A DNA stretch of 64,000 nucleotides from JAFGPJ01 sp964439135 (GTDB lineage Bacteria; Planctomycetota; Phycisphaerae; Sedimentisphaerales; Anaerobacaceae), in assembly GCA_964439135.1 (NCBI GenBank), contig CAYTNN010000001.1:1-64000 (forward strand), in the 5' to 3' direction. Shown piece after piece: positions 1-9,452 of this stretch. The notes under the pieces were generated by a model that saw only the letters and a program-made list of their open reading frames with translations, ran no database searches and was not told the origin of the DNA. The number at the start of each line of letters is the position of its first letter. Positions within the stretch are counted from its first letter, which is position 1. A program made the translations under genes and the position numbers.

Positions 1-1
1 A

Positions 2-802
2 ATAAACAGCGAATTGAAAGAAGCGCTCAAATACACACTCGGGGCCCCGGGCAAACGAGTCCGGTCAGTGCTCGTTCTCTGGTGCTGTGAGCTTGTCGGT
101 GGCCAGGTGAATAGCAATGCCGAGGTTGCCTCGTGCGCAATCGAAATGGTGCATACGTATTCGCTGATCCATGATGATTTGCCGGCGATGGATGATGACG
201 ATCTGAGGCGGGGCCAGCCGACGTGCCATAAGGCCTTTGACGAGGCCACAGCGATCCTGACGGGCGATGCTCTTTTGACGCTTGCGTTTGAGATCCTGGC
301 AGAAGGTATTGACCAGCCGGTTGTTGCCGTAAAACTCATCAATCAATTGGCTCAGGACGCTGGGGCTGCCGGGATGATTGCCGGACAAATGGCGGACCTG
401 AGAGCCGAAAAAAGTGTCGGTACCAAAAAGATGCTGGAATACATCCATATCAACAAGACGGCCAAGATGTTCCGATGTGCCGCAGCCATGGGAGCTATCT
501 GCGGCGGCGCGACGCAAAAGCAGTTCGAGTATCTGTGTGAATATGGCTTGCATGTCGGTTTGGCGTTCCAGATTGCCGACGATATTCTCGATGAAACCGC
601 ATCGAGCGAGCAGTTGGGCAAGACAGCCGGCAAGGACCTCAAGGCCGCAAAGTGCACGTATCCTGCGATAGTAGGCTTAGAGAAGGCAAGGGAAGTTCAG
701 GAGAAGCTAACATCGGAGGCTATGGGAATGCTCAAGCCGTTCGGACAAAAGGCCGACACCCTCCGCCAATTCGCCACGGCCCTGATGGAAAGAACAAAAT
801 AG
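2..802 (+). CDS. ispA: Polyprenyl (farnesyl/geranylgeranyl) diphosphate synthase, 5' truncated
   Basis: Chain-elongating trans-prenyltransferase of isoprenoid synthesis, cytosolic; it condenses allylic diphosphates with isopentenyl diphosphate. The first Asp-rich motif (DDLPAMD followed by DDDLRRG) lies near residue 54 of the visible part, and the second motif DDILDE is near residue 190. GKRVR at the N-terminus matches the conserved diphosphate-binding GKR. The frame is open to the left window edge with no convincing start; the first possible initiator in the window is a TTG at 14. IspA proteins are about 290-300 residues, so roughly 30 residues lie outside the window. The exact chain length of the product cannot be told from the motif alone. 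Confidence 0.88.
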   Translation: MNSELKEALKYTLGAPGKRVRSVLVLWCCELVGGQVNSNAEVASCAIEMVHTYSLIHDDLPAMDDDDLRRGQPTCHKAFDEATAILTGDALLTLAFEILAEGIDQPVVAVKLINQLAQDAGAAGMIAGQMADLRAEKSVGTKKMLEYIHINKTAKMFRCAAAMGAICGGATQKQFEYLCEYGLHVGLAFQIADDILDETASSEQLGKTAGKDLKAAKCTYPAIVGLEKAREVQEKLTSEAMGMLKPFGQKADTLRQFATALMERTK

Positions 803-858
803 CAGCTTATCAAAGCAATTTATAGATACTGGTGAAAAGCCAGTCCATTCCGCGACAA

Positions 859-1914
859 TTATATTTTCATGCCGAACAGCAGCCGGGTGACTTTGGTTCG
901 TTTCACGATCAGTTCGTAGCTTCCGAGCGTTGCGGCAAAGGTCAGAACGCTGAGGACCACGAACTCGGCTGTAAGTTGCAGACGCCACTGCACAACGTAA
1001 TAACCGATGACGAGCATCAAAACGAAGTGCAGGATATAAAATGGGTACGAGGCCCGGCCGGCGTACCTCAGGAAACGATTCGTGCCGGAGAGAAATTTCC
1101 TTGCCAGNNNNNNNNNNNNNNNNNNNNNNNNNNNNNNNNNNNNNNNNNNNNNNNNNNNNNNNNNNNNNNNNNNNNNNNNNNNNNNNNNNNNNNNNNNNNN
1201 NNNNNNNTTCAGTTGGGCCATCGGCCATTTCGGCGCCAAGGCTATGTTGATTGCTATTAATGGAACGGCCAGGAAAAGTAGCATACCTTTCCTCGATAGA
1301 AAGCCGACGTATTTACCGGCCTGGCCACTCTCGCCCTGCCTTCTGAGGCAGATTAATAACGGCATACTTATCAGCGAGAAAATCAACAGGTATGCCACGA
1401 ACCACAGATGGGCCCATCCGGGCATCGGGATCCGTCCCGGCATCCGGCTGTGATGAATTGTTGCCAGGCAGTGCGGCCAGAAACGGACGATGTAGTCCGG
1501 GAGACTCTTATTATCGCAGACGCCCGGCCAGAAGTACAGCAGAACCGGATAGCAGACCAGCATGAAAAACATCAGCGGCACGAACAGTCGCCTGGCCCGT
1601 TCCCTGACAAAAGCTCCCGGCGAACGATGGCTCAGTGACAGGCATGCACTCGCTCCGGCGATGAAAAACAGCAGCGGAATCTGCCAGCGAAGGGAAAAGC
1701 CCGTGTAGTACCGCAGGATAGTGACGCCCAGGCCCTCACGAGTGGAATCTGAAGATCCCGTCACATACGCCATCAGCCAGGCCGCGTGCCACGGGACCAG
1801 GTTGAGAATGACCAGCACCCTGAGCCAGTCGAGATCGTAACGGCATCCGGGTCTGCCCGTCGATTCCGTCGCCGGTATGGTTCTGTTTTCCTCTTGAAAG
1901 TCACTCCTGTGCAT
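859..1914 (-). CDS. Acyltransferase-3 family membrane protein, interrupted by assembly gap
   Basis: Integral membrane O-acyltransferase-like protein (Acyl_transf_3, OpgC/OafA group), which typically transfers acyl groups to surface glycans. The N-terminus contains RYDLDWLRVLVILNLVPWHA, the hallmark first membrane segment with its conserved histidine, followed by several more hydrophobic segments (for example WQIPLLFFIAGASACL). One hundred Ns (1108-1207) fall inside the gene. The apparent continuity of frame across them is accidental, because such gaps are normally of arbitrary length, so the true protein length is unknown. Start chosen at the ATG preceded by GAGGC. The gene converges on the prenyl synthase. 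The substrate cannot be inferred. Confidence 0.8.
   Translation of the reverse strand: MHRSDFQEENRTIPATESTGRPGCRYDLDWLRVLVILNLVPWHAAWLMAYVTGSSDSTREGLGVTILRYYTGFSLRWQIPLLFFIAGASACLSLSHRSPGAFVRERARRLFVPLMFFMLVCYPVLLYFWPGVCDNKSLPDYIVRFWPHCLATIHHSRMPGRIPMPGWAHLWFVAYLLIFSLISMPLLICLRRQGESGQAGKYVGFLSRKGMLLFLAVPLIAINIALAPKWPMAQLXXXXXXXXXXXXXXXXXXXXXXXXXXXXXXXXXXLARKFLSGTNRFLRYAGRASYPFYILHFVLMLVIGYYVVQWRLQLTAEFVVLSVLTFAATLGSYELIVKRTKVTRLLFGMKI
1108..1207. other. Assembly gap (100 N)
   Basis: Exactly 100 consecutive Ns, the usual placeholder for a scaffold join of unknown size. It interrupts the acyltransferase gene, so any ORF crossing it on either strand is artificial. Because the same reading frame and family are recognisable on both sides, the scaffold join itself looks correct. 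Confidence 0.99.
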
Positions 1915-2534
1915 GTTCGCTGCCTCGCGTCCCTGCCCGTTCTCATCCTCTCAATACAAATCTTCTCGCTGCAAACTCTTGGACTCTTACCATGATGAAG
2001 TCGGCAGAATATACCGCAGTTCCGGGATACAGTCGAGAAAAATTGAACAGACCGAATAATTTCTAAAAGGTACGTCTCGAAAAAAGCTGCACTTTGGTAT
2101 TGATAACGCCGGGGTGCAAATTCGGATGATGAGAACTCGTGGCGATCCAGTATAGCATGTGTATTTTTCACACTAGTATCGGCCTTTCCGGTCTAGTTGC
2201 TATCTTTTTCCTGGTTTTACGATAAACCAGTTCAAAGCGCCGATTTGGCTAAGGAATAAATTGTGGTTCGGTCGATACAAATACCGATAGATAGTCTTTT
2301 AAGAGCCGCGTAATGAAAATACATAGATATCAAATCGAAGTGATGTGGTTAATTCTTGCCGTATTGGGTAATTGGGCGTACGCCGACAAATTGGGCGTAT
2401 TGATCCATCATCTGATAATGCAAGAGAGTCTGCAAAAGAAGCCCCCTTTCGCCAATCAAATCCGGCCGCCGCCTTTGTTTGACTGGTGTTTTCAATAATA
2501 TCTTCCTTTAAAAAAAATCATAATACGAACCAGT
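1915..2534. other. Long intergenic region, possible small transcript
   Basis: About 800 bases (to 2731) separate the acyltransferase from the next minus-strand gene. No recognisable gene is present. A 61-codon ORF at 2313-2498 (plus) starts with a hydrophobic stretch (VMWLILAVLGNWAYA) but has no clear ribosome binding site. A good plus-strand terminator follows it at 2535-2565, so a short plus-strand transcript, an sRNA or a small protein gene, is possible. Confidence 0.25.
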
Positions 2535-2565
2535 GGCCATAAGAACAACGCTTATGGCCTTTTTT
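2535..2565 (+). terminator. Rho-independent terminator
   Basis: Perfect 9-bp stem GGCCATAAG / CTTATGGCC with a 7-nt loop followed by six Ts on the plus strand. It does not lie behind any annotated plus-strand gene, which implies an unannotated short transcript upstream, or chance transcription from the gap region. Confidence 0.75.
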
Positions 2566-2731
2566 ACAAATGGACAGCCCGAGCAAAATGTTCTTTAGAA
2601 ATCCACAAGAGCAGAACAAGTCACGTTGCTTCATTTTTCAACCTTCACGGGCAGTTACTATCCCGGCGTTAATTCCGATAGAAGGCTATATTTCAGATAC
2701 TTCTTATGTAATCAATGGAGAATTGTTGTTA

Positions 2732-4315
2732 TCAGTCGGAATAAGCCAGTTCCTTCGCCAGGTCCTTGTATCCGGCGATTTGTAATATTGTCAACTCATG
2801 ATACAATCTCAAGCTGGTCAGCCTGGCTGAATAGATTTCTTTTTGGGCGGCCGCATCTTTAATTTCACTGTCAATTATTGCCTGATGGGCGGCGGCATTG
2901 CTGTTTTGAAACATCTTCCTTGTTCGGTACTTGTTTGCATGGAACATGGTTTTTACCGCTCTCAATGCCAGCCTGTCATCGAACAGCCATCTATATCCTT
3001 TTGTGTCCAGATAGTCCAAGAATGATGAAATATCCTTTTTAGCATTTGTTACGTATTTCCGCACGCGGTCGATGTCCCGCCGGCGATAACCGAATGCTTG
3101 AAGATCGCCGATAATATTATTCTTAATGGTAGTCCCCTGATCTTCACTGGTATAATCAAGGCTGCCGTCGCAATATTCGGGATCGTATCTCAGCCTAAGG
3201 TCGGTAGCAAATTCGAAGCAGGGCAGCAGCATTCTGTCCAGCATAATCGAGGCGTTTTCATAATCAGCACCCAATGCTCCCTTGATGATTGATTTTCGTA
3301 ATTCCAGAACTTTTTCTTTTGCTCCCGTGAAATCATCCATCCATTCCGCATTTTCCTCGCCCGGCCAAAGCAGCGCCTGGGAATTGAACATGTTAGTGCC
3401 GTAGTTCTCGTTCAGGTCCCTGACTGCCTTTCCCACGCCGGTCGCAATCTTCCTCGTGATAAGGTAAAACCAGAACCGCCACGAGGCCTTTCTGGCAATC
3501 TGCCTGGCTGCGTCAAGTCTGCCGAAGCCAACCTCATTCTTGATATTCGTCAAGGCGATATTTCCAATGTATTGCTCAAATAGCTTGACGTCGCTCTCGT
3601 CGAAATAAGCGCCGTCGCACGCATCTTCATACAGATTTAGACAGAAGCCAATTTGTTTCGCCTGGCTCGACTGCGGCAGGGCATGCCTCAAGGCGTAAAT
3701 GGATGAAATGATATACCCTTCTCGTGACATTTCTATCTTGTCGCTAAGCGGCTTCTCGGTCATGATTGCCATGACAATATCGTCGAAATCTTTTTCGCTT
3801 CCTGCCCCCAGACGCTGAAGCACGTCTTTGTCCCACCCGGAAATCTCTTCCCTGAGATATTTCTTATCCGCGATAATCCGGTCACGCTCCGCCAGCCTCT
3901 GGTCATGAGTGTACCTTATATCCGACTCGTACCAAAATACCTTATCCCAAAGTACATTAAGATGCTCAATTACCTGCGACTTCCTGTAGTCTTCCATCAG
4001 GTTCAGATCGTTCGCTTCCGCAATAGTCGCTAATTTTTTGGAAATCGTTCTTGGAATATATTTGATTCCGGCGCCGATGCCGAGCATTCCTCCGCCCACG
4101 ATGAACGGCGCAGCGATTGCCTGCAGTCCTGTAAAACCGGGAAGCCCAAGATAGCTTGTCAGGTAGCCGGATGAGGTAATGCCGGCGGTCCAAATCGTTG
4201 CTTTGGGACTCTTTCGCATCATTACCGTGCCGGCCCTGCTCAGAAGGTCCTGGGGACTAATCAGTCTCCAGAAATCCTTGAAAGGCTTGGCGCCTGGATT
4301 TTTCTGCTTTTTCAT
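2732..4315 (-). CDS. Hypothetical protein with N-terminal membrane hairpin
   Basis: A 527-residue protein I do not recognise. Residues about 40-105 contain two hydrophobic Gly-rich stretches (TIWTAGITSSGYLTSYLGL and IAAPFIVGGGMLGIGAGI), suggesting membrane association. The rest is a long, mostly helical, charged region without obvious enzymatic motif. It lies 44 nt downstream of a DUF502 membrane protein on the same strand, so the two are probably one operon and may act together at the inner membrane. Codon usage and ORF integrity look normal. Confidence 0.6.
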   Translation of the reverse strand: MKKQKNPGAKPFKDFWRLISPQDLLSRAGTVMMRKSPKATIWTAGITSSGYLTSYLGLPGFTGLQAIAAPFIVGGGMLGIGAGIKYIPRTISKKLATIAEANDLNLMEDYRKSQVIEHLNVLWDKVFWYESDIRYTHDQRLAERDRIIADKKYLREEISGWDKDVLQRLGAGSEKDFDDIVMAIMTEKPLSDKIEMSREGYIISSIYALRHALPQSSQAKQIGFCLNLYEDACDGAYFDESDVKLFEQYIGNIALTNIKNEVGFGRLDAARQIARKASWRFWFYLITRKIATGVGKAVRDLNENYGTNMFNSQALLWPGEENAEWMDDFTGAKEKVLELRKSIIKGALGADYENASIMLDRMLLPCFEFATDLRLRYDPEYCDGSLDYTSEDQGTTIKNNIIGDLQAFGYRRRDIDRVRKYVTNAKKDISSFLDYLDTKGYRWLFDDRLALRAVKTMFHANKYRTRKMFQNSNAAAHQAIIDSEIKDAAAQKEIYSARLTSLRLYHELTILQIAGYKDLAKELAYSD

Positions 4316-4359
4316 GCCTGAGACCTTTTGCGAAACTTAACGATTCAGAAAAACATATT

Positions 4360-4920
4360 TCAGGAAGAACCTTTGGAGACCCCGCCTGAGACGATAAAGG
4401 CCATCGCCTGCGAACTTTCGATGCCCAACGGTTTGACCGCCTCTTTTGGAAAGAGCACAACGTTGCCGGCGAAGTTGTACGATTGTGGCAGATAGACCGC
4501 GACATAATCAGAAAGCCCAAAATTCTCAAGACTCTCTTGTGTAACGAAGCCGACTACCTTTGCGGCTCCTCCAGGCACAAATGTGGCAATGACGGGCTTG
4601 TTGAAACTCTTCTTATCGCCCGCAAACGCCTCAATCATATCCTTCACCGCCGAATAAAGCAGCTTTATTAATGGGAGCCCCGTAAAAACCTTTTCAATCA
4701 GGGCGAATAATCTCCTGCCCAGGAAGTTCGATGCGATAAAACCAATCACGATGATCGATGCAACTGTCAGCAGTAGCCCCACGCCGGGTATCTCGATTCT
4801 AAATATGGCACGAAAGCCAGCATCCAGGCTGCTAAACGCCCAAAACAGCAAAAAAACGGTCAGTGCCATAGGAACGAAAATCACCATACCTTTGATGAAA
4901 TATTCTATAAGTTTCTTCAT
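4360..4920 (-). CDS. DUF502 family membrane protein
   Basis: 186-residue inner-membrane protein of the DUF502 family. Two transmembrane segments occupy residues about 9-30 and 45-70 (MVIFVPMALTVFLLFWAF; LLTVASIIVIGFIASNF). The family-typical block GRRLFALIEKVFTGLPLIK follows, then a soluble beta-rich domain with GFVTQE and YNFAGNVVLFPKEAV. The length fits the family. A GGAG ribosome binding site precedes the ATG. First gene of a two-gene operon with the 527-residue hypothetical protein. The biochemical role of DUF502 is unknown. Confidence 0.88.
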   Translation of the reverse strand: MKKLIEYFIKGMVIFVPMALTVFLLFWAFSSLDAGFRAIFRIEIPGVGLLLTVASIIVIGFIASNFLGRRLFALIEKVFTGLPLIKLLYSAVKDMIEAFAGDKKSFNKPVIATFVPGGAAKVVGFVTQESLENFGLSDYVAVYLPQSYNFAGNVVLFPKEAVKPLGIESSQAMAFIVSGGVSKGSS

Positions 4921-5161
4921 TTTATAACTCCAAAAAAAATCGTTTAAGCGATAAATCGAAAGTCAAAGCCGGTCATGTTCCCTGCTGGATTTTTACATAT
5001 ATCCGGCGTAAAAATTTATTCTCATCTGAGATTTCCTTTCCGTCAGGCCTCCATTGCCTTTATCGGAGTTGCCGGACTGATATCAAATATGTATAACTTA
5101 TACAACATTTTTGAACCGTTTCACAGGACGGTTGTTCTGTCGCGGCGGCGGGAGAATTCTT

Positions 5162-6160
5162 TTAGTATTTGCTTAGATCGGGATTGAGCAAGTCATGGAT
5201 TTCCGGCTTCTCGATGTTTTCTTTTGTTACCAGTGTGGATCCCGTATCGATTCGCCGGGGCGTTTGCTGGCCCCGGATGTGCCCGACCAAAGTTTTCACA
5301 CCGAGATAGCCGATCCTCATGGGATTCTGCACGACAAAACCGCTCAGCTCGCCCGCACGCAGGGCGGCAATCATTTTGTGGGAACTGTCAAAGCCGATGA
5401 ATTTGACCTTGCCGGCAAAGCCCGCATTCTGCAATGCACGCAGAATCCCCAGGGCGGTCGGCTCGGTTGCGCAAAAGATGCCGTCGATGCGTAAGTTTCC
5501 CTCGGTTGCGCCGAATCGAGAGAGCAGATTTTCCGCCGCCTGTAACGCGCTTTCCGTAGTTACTCCGGCGTACCGGTTGGAAGTGACAATCTCGATACCC
5601 GCAAAGGCCTGCATCGCATCGAGAAAACCGTCCTCACGTCTGGTTGTACTGTCTGAACCTTCCGCGTATCGCAGCACCGCGACGTTGCCTTTGCCTTCGA
5701 GCAGTTTTGCCATGTATTGGCCTGCAAGCTGGCCCGCTTTGAAGTTGTCCGTTGCTACGTAGCTGATGTAATTGTTCCCCTTCATACCCGAATCGAAGAT
5801 CACTACAGGTATCCCGCTGCTCATCGCCTCATCGACCGGCCGGTGTAATGCTGCATCATCGAGCGGCGCCAGCACGATTCCATCAACTCGGCGCGTGATG
5901 ATATTTTCCACCACGGAGATTTGGGCTTCGCGGTCGTCCTCCTTTAGCGAGCCCTTCCACAGGATATCAACATCCAGTTCCCGACCGGCCATATCGGCTC
6001 CGGCGTGAACCGTTTTCCAGAATTCGTGAATGGTGCCTTTCGGAATGACCGCAATTGTCAAACGCTGGTTTTCGACAGGGGCCTCTTTCCTGCATCCCGT
6101 AAGACAGATACCGATTGTGAAAGCCAGCAATAGAATTGCTTTTGCTCGTATCATATTCAA
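5162..6160 (-). CDS. Sugar-type periplasmic substrate-binding lipoprotein
   Basis: Type-1 periplasmic binding protein of the ribose/galactose (RbsB-like) group, 332 residues. The N-terminal signal ends in a lipobox (CLTGC), so it is anchored as a lipoprotein. The two-lobe fold is evident from TIAVIPKGTIHEFWKTVHAG, VDGIVLAPLDD, IPVVIFDSGM, ATDNFKAGQLAGQYM, DGIFCATEPTALGILRAL and GFDSSHKMIAALRAGELSG. Its ATG overlaps the stop of the preceding gene (ATGA, 6157-6160), so translation is coupled. No ABC permease or ATPase is nearby, so it is either an orphan binding protein using distant transporter genes or a sensor lipoprotein feeding a regulatory system. Confidence 0.85.
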   Translation of the reverse strand: MNMIRAKAILLLAFTIGICLTGCRKEAPVENQRLTIAVIPKGTIHEFWKTVHAGADMAGRELDVDILWKGSLKEDDREAQISVVENIITRRVDGIVLAPLDDAALHRPVDEAMSSGIPVVIFDSGMKGNNYISYVATDNFKAGQLAGQYMAKLLEGKGNVAVLRYAEGSDSTTRREDGFLDAMQAFAGIEIVTSNRYAGVTTESALQAAENLLSRFGATEGNLRIDGIFCATEPTALGILRALQNAGFAGKVKFIGFDSSHKMIAALRAGELSGFVVQNPMRIGYLGVKTLVGHIRGQQTPRRIDTGSTLVTKENIEKPEIHDLLNPDLSKY

Positions 6161-7560
6161 TCCCTGTAAGGTTCGATATGAATTCTGGCGTAGCGAAGAT
6201 TCGGATTGTCATTAGCAATGCCAAAGATGTCTATAATGTCGGATGGTTTTGATCCGCCGCGAGGGGTGTTCGTAAAGAAATTGCCGAACGGATGCTTCAG
6301 TTCGATATGCTCGAACTTCGGCTTGTTATTGCCTGCCGGTATTCGACCGAGAAAATTGCCGTATGTGCGTTGTCCATTTACGACGCTCGTGCCGGCTGCG
6401 ATTACATAAAGCTCTCCGGCGCCGCTGATATGGAAGCGGCTGAACGAGGGCTCGAAATCTGCCGGTCCACCGGGCTTTTCGGCCAGTGTCCGGCGTGATA
6501 AGACTTTGCCGTTTTTGACCACGACATATTCCAGGTAGGCCGTCATCGTCTCGCCCGGGAAGTACTTATCGCGGATGAATCCGTATTGATGCGGCTGCTT
6601 CAGATAGAGCAGGTGGGCGGCGTCTGTCTTGTCGATGTAAAGATCGAGATTTCGAATATGCCCGCACGTCTTTTCGACGGTATCGATTTCAATCGGGGCA
6701 CTGAAACCGGTCGAGCGGATATTGTCGGTGTACGTATAAAATAGCCGCCGGAAGACATAGTCCCAGTTGCTTTTTAGTTTTTCGTATTTGAGTTTCTTCC
6801 ATTCTTCAACCGGTTCTACGATATCGCCGATAGCCATCACGTGGGCCGAGCCGTCCAGCAGGGCGACCTGTGGATAGCAGGATCTGACGGGAAATGTGAT
6901 AGTTCCTTTTTCATGCCATTGGCCGTTGCTGTCGCGGTATGAAACGAATTGCTCGCTGGTCCTGGCGTTAATGTTCAGGAGCAAAAGCTCGCCGTTAGCT
7001 CCATCGGCGGCAAAGCCTCTGTAGGAATGGTCGGTGAAATAAGTCACGTCTGCCCACGCCGGCGTATGTGTTTTCGCGGCTGCTGCGGGATTGGCCGGGT
7101 CAAATTCAAGCACGAGCGGCTTGCAAGGCCCGTATTTCGTCCCGGCAGGCTCTGTGGAAGGATTGACCGACAGAAAAACATGTCCTCCCTGAAACACCGC
7201 CAGGGGGCAGGGCTCTCGTTGCCGATATTCCTTTTCGCTTTGTGCAAGCTTCCAGCCGTCAGACGAACGATGCCACAACTGCCAGCGCGTATTGCAGAGC
7301 AGCGGAACATCCTCGCCGGTCTCGATAACCGAAAGAAAAACGTCGCCGCCTTGCCGTGCGATAACCGTCGAGCCATAGCACCACAAGGGCCCCGCCCCAT
7401 TATTCGCCGGCGTATACCTGGTGATAACCTCCTCGACCTCAACCGCACAAAGAACGTTTTGCTCTTTGCCGGCTGCATCCGCAGCGAATATTGTAAAAAA
7501 ACAATAAAGGCAGCAAACAATCACCCATGGACAACTCCGAATTCTTAACCGGTATTTCAT
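6157..7560 (-). CDS. Secreted beta-propeller-like protein (BNR-like)
   Basis: 467-residue exported protein. Residues 10-30 form a signal peptide ending in AADAAG. The body consists of repeating beta-rich blocks (TVIARQGGDVFLSV, ALLDGSAHVMAIGD, DAAHLLYLKQP) of the kind seen in BNR/sialidase-like propellers, but no catalytic Asp-box pattern is complete, so a catalytic role is not supported. Third gene of a four-gene operon. It starts 34 nt after the upstream TIM-barrel gene with a GAGGA ribosome binding site and overlaps the downstream binding protein by 4 nt. Probably extracellular carbohydrate binding or processing. Confidence 0.55.
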   Translation of the reverse strand: MKYRLRIRSCPWVIVCCLYCFFTIFAADAAGKEQNVLCAVEVEEVITRYTPANNGAGPLWCYGSTVIARQGGDVFLSVIETGEDVPLLCNTRWQLWHRSSDGWKLAQSEKEYRQREPCPLAVFQGGHVFLSVNPSTEPAGTKYGPCKPLVLEFDPANPAAAAKTHTPAWADVTYFTDHSYRGFAADGANGELLLLNINARTSEQFVSYRDSNGQWHEKGTITFPVRSCYPQVALLDGSAHVMAIGDIVEPVEEWKKLKYEKLKSNWDYVFRRLFYTYTDNIRSTGFSAPIEIDTVEKTCGHIRNLDLYIDKTDAAHLLYLKQPHQYGFIRDKYFPGETMTAYLEYVVVKNGKVLSRRTLAEKPGGPADFEPSFSRFHISGAGELYVIAAGTSVVNGQRTYGNFLGRIPAGNNKPKFEHIELKHPFGNFFTNTPRGGSKPSDIIDIFGIANDNPNLRYARIHIEPYRD

Positions 7561-7594
7561 AAGTTCCTCACTAAAAATTTTTCATAAACAATGC

Positions 7595-9448
7595 TCAATC
7601 AATGCGTTGGATCCAGAAGCGGCTTCTGGCGGGGATGGTCAGGTCCAATGCGATATGGTTCTTGGATTCAGTTGTGCGGACGGGTATGGGTGTTTTGGAA
7701 AACGCATCAACGAATTCGTTGGATTTATCCTTTTCAATATTGATGGTGACATTGACCATCTTGTCGTTGAAGTTCTGGATAACACAACTGCCGGAGCCGA
7801 CTGAGGCGAACGGGTGATACGTAACACAACTCGGGCCTTCGAAAGCTGTGCCGCCGAATGCCTCGCGAAGAGCTGAGAGTGCCGGGCCATTCATTTCAAG
7901 CAAGCCCAGCGGCCGGGGACAAAGCAGGACCTCACCGACGGCATCGAAGTCGGCCTGGCTGTAAGTGTGCGTGTTTAGCAGGGCGATTCGGCCTTGAGGC
8001 GTTTCACTGACTGTAAGAAGAGCGAGCTGTTTATCGCCGGAGGTGCATACGATATTTCCCGGCACGGCTTTGCCTTCTATCGGCGATTCCAGGTCGATGG
8101 TGACATTTGCTTTGCCGGACTGCTGAGTTAGTTGGGCACTGGTCGGTTTTGATTGTATATCCGGGCCGACTCCAGCCATGCGGGCGAGTTCCTCGCCGTG
8201 CGGGGATGCAATGAGCAGATTTGTTGTAAAGATAATGTCAGCGCCTCTTGTGCGGGCCTTGTTAATATGGTCCAGCAGGTCAGGATCGGCGGCGGCCTGG
8301 GCGGGCAGAAAGATGACAGGGGCGTTTGTGGGAAACTTATGCACCGGTACTATGGGAATGCCGAACATGCCGAGGAAGTCCATGATATACATATCGCCGG
8401 CTGGGTCGCTGTTCGGCGGCTTATAGGCGGGGATGCCGGTGACGGGATGCTCGCGGACAAAGGCGGCCAGGTCTGCGAGCTGGTCGTATTGGGCGATGAC
8501 TTTATCATGGTCGGGGTGGCCTGCCATGACATTGCTAAAGTTGAAAAAGACCAACTCCGCCGCGCCGGCCAGAACGCTCGTGTAGGCCTGGTCGATGAAG
8601 TCGTGCTCTGCGCAGTCGCCGTGGTCGAACCATGCTCCGCCGATTTTCTCGCCGGCGATGCCCGCGAGCCAGCGATAGTTTACGAATCCCTCGTAAGGCT
8701 GAACGAATCCGAACCGCTGAGTATTTCGCCCGCGTGTTTCCGTGCCGACCCAGACCTTATCGAATAGCTCCGGCAGCGTTTGCGTGTCGTAGCCGAACAG
8801 ATGAAATCGGTCGTACCACTGGGGGTATTTGACAATCATGGTAATATCGGGATTGACTTCTTTCGCCGGCCCGATGAAAACGGATTGTGCCAGTTCGGTC
8901 AGCAACTCCCGGCGGTATTGGCCCCAGGAACGGTCGCCTTTGGCTGCTTTCGATTCGTCGCTAATATCGCCCGTGCAGAGAAAATCATCCACGATGAATG
9001 AATCGAAAATGCCCGCGGCCATGCGGATGACTTTTTCGAGGTCACGCTGTGTCTTTTCGTTCTGCCAGTTGAACCAGCCGAGCGGTCCTTTCTGCCGGAC
9101 GCCGAAATCTCCGCCGGGAACGGTCGCTATGCCGCCGACGATCTTGATTTCATATCTTTGAAGCCAGTCGCGGGTAAAGATTAAGTGCTCGGGCGAGACC
9201 ACGTGGCCGCTACGATAGACTTCAATATAGAGCTTTGTGATGCCCATTCGCCGGATGGTCTGCATGGCCTTAGTGCGAACGGCCGGATCGGTCGCGAGCT
9301 GCTCGACTTCCCGTGAGGTGACATAGGACGCCAGACGCAAATCGTTTACGCGTGCGATGGCCTTATCCTGCTGCGTCTGGGCGGTGGAATGCCCGGGCCA
9401 GAGGATTGTGGTTAGTGCTATTGTACCAATCAATACGATGTGTTTCAT
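7595..9448 (-). CDS. Secreted TIM-barrel glycoside hydrolase-like protein
   Basis: 617-residue exported protein with a signal peptide ending at HSTAQ. The N-terminal about 330 residues read like a beta/alpha barrel (MGITKLYIEVYRSG, FDSFIVDDFLCTG, VKYPQWYDRF, KVWVGTETRGRNT, GGAWFDHGD), with acidic residues at strand ends that could be catalytic. The middle resembles a glutamine-amidotransferase-like trimerisation domain of beta-galactosidases (VIFLPAQAA, RGADIIFTTNLL), and the C-terminus is a beta-sandwich. I cannot assign a GH family number. It begins only 4 nt after the stop of the permease gene, so it is part of the same operon, which suggests breakdown of an external glycan feeding the sugar-binding lipoprotein. 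Confidence 0.55.
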   Translation of the reverse strand: MKHIVLIGTIALTTILWPGHSTAQTQQDKAIARVNDLRLASYVTSREVEQLATDPAVRTKAMQTIRRMGITKLYIEVYRSGHVVSPEHLIFTRDWLQRYEIKIVGGIATVPGGDFGVRQKGPLGWFNWQNEKTQRDLEKVIRMAAGIFDSFIVDDFLCTGDISDESKAAKGDRSWGQYRRELLTELAQSVFIGPAKEVNPDITMIVKYPQWYDRFHLFGYDTQTLPELFDKVWVGTETRGRNTQRFGFVQPYEGFVNYRWLAGIAGEKIGGAWFDHGDCAEHDFIDQAYTSVLAGAAELVFFNFSNVMAGHPDHDKVIAQYDQLADLAAFVREHPVTGIPAYKPPNSDPAGDMYIMDFLGMFGIPIVPVHKFPTNAPVIFLPAQAAADPDLLDHINKARTRGADIIFTTNLLIASPHGEELARMAGVGPDIQSKPTSAQLTQQSGKANVTIDLESPIEGKAVPGNIVCTSGDKQLALLTVSETPQGRIALLNTHTYSQADFDAVGEVLLCPRPLGLLEMNGPALSALREAFGGTAFEGPSCVTYHPFASVGSGSCVIQNFNDKMVNVTINIEKDKSNEFVDAFSKTPIPVRTTESKNHIALDLTIPARSRFWIQRID

Positions 9449-9452
9449 AGTT

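Noticed and set aside
832..1260. Plus-strand ORFs across the N gap
   Set aside because: They depend on X residues of an arbitrary-length gap and lie antisense to the acyltransferase.
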